From contig JASLOV010000049.1 of NCBI GenBank assembly GCA_030745285.1, forward strand, positions 1 through 7,089: a stretch of DNA of 7,089 nt, written 5' to 3'. The DNA is from Dehalococcoidia bacterium. GTDB lineage: Bacteria > Chloroflexota > Dehalococcoidia > UBA2979. Of this stretch, positions 5,906 through 7,089 are shown piece by piece. The notes under the pieces are model-generated. The model had not been told where the DNA came from. It was given only the letters and a program-made list of their open reading frames with translations, and made no database searches. The number at the start of each line of letters is the position of its first letter. The stretch's first letter is position 1. Made by a program: the position numbers and the translations under genes.

Positions 5906-7089
5906 GTGATCTTCGCGGCCGGTCATGGCACGCGCATGCGCTCCACGCTGCCGAAGGTCCTGCACCCGGTGGCCGGTCGCCCGATGCTGCAGCTGATCTG
6001 CGACACCGCCCGCGCCGCCGGCTTCACTGACATCGTCGTCGTCACCCCGGACCAGGACGGCCCCGTCGCGGAGGCGGCGCTGCAGAGCGGCGAGCCCCCC
6101 GTACGCATCGCCATCCAGGAGCAGGCGTCCGGCACCGCCGACGCCGCGCTGGCGGCGCGCCCGCTGATCCAGCGACCGAACCTGCTCATGCTCAACTCCG
6201 ACCAACCGCTCTTCGTTGCTCGCACGCTGCGCGCGATCGCCGAACGCCACCAGGCGTCCACCCACGCGCTCACCTTCCTCACCGCCCATCTCGCCGACCC
6301 CACCGGCTTCGGCCGCGTCGTCCGACGCAACGGCCGCATCGAGGGCGTGGTCGAGGACATCGAGGGAGACTCCGCCGAGGTCGGTGCGCCGGAGGTGAAC
6401 GCCGGCGCCTATGCCATGGACGCAGAGTGGCTCTGGCTGGCGCTCGACCGCATCGAGCCGGGAGCGGTCAGCGGCGAGCGCTACCTCACGGCCGTGATCG
6501 AACACGCCGTCGCGGACGGCGGCGCGCAGGCTCACCAGGTCGCGGAGGCATCAGAGGTGCAGCACGTCAGCACCCAGACCGACCTGGCCGAGGCCGAGCG
6601 CATCATGCGCGAACGTGTCCGCCTCCAGTTGATGGAGAGTGGCGTGACGATCCTCGATCCCCTCACCACCTACGTCGATGTCGGCGTCAGCGTCGGCGCG
6701 GACACGACGCTGGAGCCGGGCGTTCACCTCAAGGGCACGACCATCGTCGGCGCCGGCTGCCACATCGGACCGAACGCGATCTTGCGCGACGTGACGATTG
6801 GTGACCGCTGCGTGATCGGCGGCTCGACGCTGGAGCAGTCCACGCTGGCCGACGACGTCACCGTCGGCCCCTACTGCCACCTGCGCGCGGGCACGACGGT
6901 GGAGTCGGACGCCTACCTGGGCAACTACTCGGAGGTGAAGGCCTCACGCATCGGCGCCGGCACGAAGATCGGCCACTTCTCGTACATCGGCGACGCCGAT
7001 ATCGGCCGCCAGGTAAACATCGGCGCCGGCACGGTCACCGTGAACTACGACGGCGAGGATAAGCACCCGACCCGCGTCGGCGACGGCGC
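5906..7089 (+). CDS. glmU: Bifunctional UDP-GlcNAc pyrophosphorylase / glucosamine-1-phosphate acetyltransferase GlmU (3' end beyond right edge)
   Basis: Makes UDP-GlcNAc in two steps: acetylation of glucosamine-1-phosphate with acetyl-CoA, then uridylyl transfer from UTP. The product feeds peptidoglycan synthesis. Numbering here starts from the GTG at 5906, the first standard start codon. The N-terminal nucleotidyltransferase domain shows FAAGHGTRMRSTLPKVLHPVAG (G8, R10, K17), QEQASGTADA, the metal-binding D99 in LNSDQPL, GFGRVVR, EVNAGAYAMD (N165) and GERYLTAVIEHA. A left-handed beta-helix acetyltransferase domain starts near residue 235. It has hexapeptide repeats, the conserved LRAG and SEVKAS residues, H357 in GHFSYIGDADIG (equivalent to E. 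coli catalytic H363) and NIGAGTVTVNYDGEDK. 394 residues are visible; about 50-60 C-terminal residues are likely missing at the window edge. Starting at 5906 would cut the first beta strand short, so the true start is probably upstream at 5888 or 5804. Divergent from alaS. Confidence 0.95.
   Translation, partial: MIFAAGHGTRMRSTLPKVLHPVAGRPMLQLICDTARAAGFTDIVVVTPDQDGPVAEAALQSGEPPVRIAIQEQASGTADAALAARPLIQRPNLLMLNSDQPLFVARTLRAIAERHQASTHALTFLTAHLADPTGFGRVVRRNGRIEGVVEDIEGDSAEVGAPEVNAGAYAMDAEWLWLALDRIEPGAVSGERYLTAVIEHAVADGGAQAHQVAEASEVQHVSTQTDLAEAERIMRERVRLQLMESGVTILDPLTTYVDVGVSVGADTTLEPGVHLKGTTIVGAGCHIGPNAILRDVTIGDRCVIGGSTLEQSTLADDVTVGPYCHLRAGTTVESDAYLGNYSEVKASRIGAGTKIGHFSYIGDADIGRQVNIGAGTVTVNYDGEDKHPTRVGDG

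Noticed and set aside
5876..6535. A 219-codon open frame on the minus strand
   Set aside because: Antisense to the well-conserved nucleotidyltransferase domain of glmU, with no signature of its own.

Overview
The window is a GC-rich bacterial chromosome segment of housekeeping genes with third codon positions almost always G or C. The gene set and order fit a Chloroflexota bacterium (Thermomicrobia or a related lineage). This is inferred from a membrane-anchored baseplate-J-like protein next to alaS and ruvX, and from AlaS sequence style; no marker gene here proves it. I see no sign of a mobile element, prophage, CRISPR array, tRNA or rRNA.

Layout. A four-gene operon runs leftward (minus strand) from an intergenic region at about 5667-5803. 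In transcription order it holds alaS (alanyl-tRNA synthetase, 5666 to 2961), a baseplate-J-like membrane protein (2955 to 1225), ruvX/yqgF (Holliday-junction resolvase-like RNase H-fold protein, 1186 to 785) and mltG (endolytic murein transglycosylase, 798 to beyond the left edge). Junctions are tight: 5 nt, 38 nt and a 14-nt overlap. One long message with partly coupled translation is therefore likely. Rightward from the same intergenic region runs glmU, the bifunctional UDP-GlcNAc biosynthesis enzyme, cut by the right edge.

The intergenic region carries back-to-back promoter candidates whose -10 elements share two bases, so alaS and glmU may compete for or be co-regulated at one site. Two of the five genes act on peptidoglycan: GlmU supplies the UDP-GlcNAc precursor, and MltG cuts nascent glycan strands. 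A third encodes a single-span envelope protein of unknown role. The rest is translation and DNA/RNA maintenance.

The most interesting points are the glmU start, the baseplate-J-like operon gene, a four-cysteine insertion in AlaS, the overlapping divergent promoters, and a degenerate 14-bp repeat across the ruvX start. The glmU frame has no ATG, GTG or TTG where the protein should begin, but has a well-placed ribosome site before an ATA that overlaps a TAA. I found no clear evidence of a wholly new multi-gene system.
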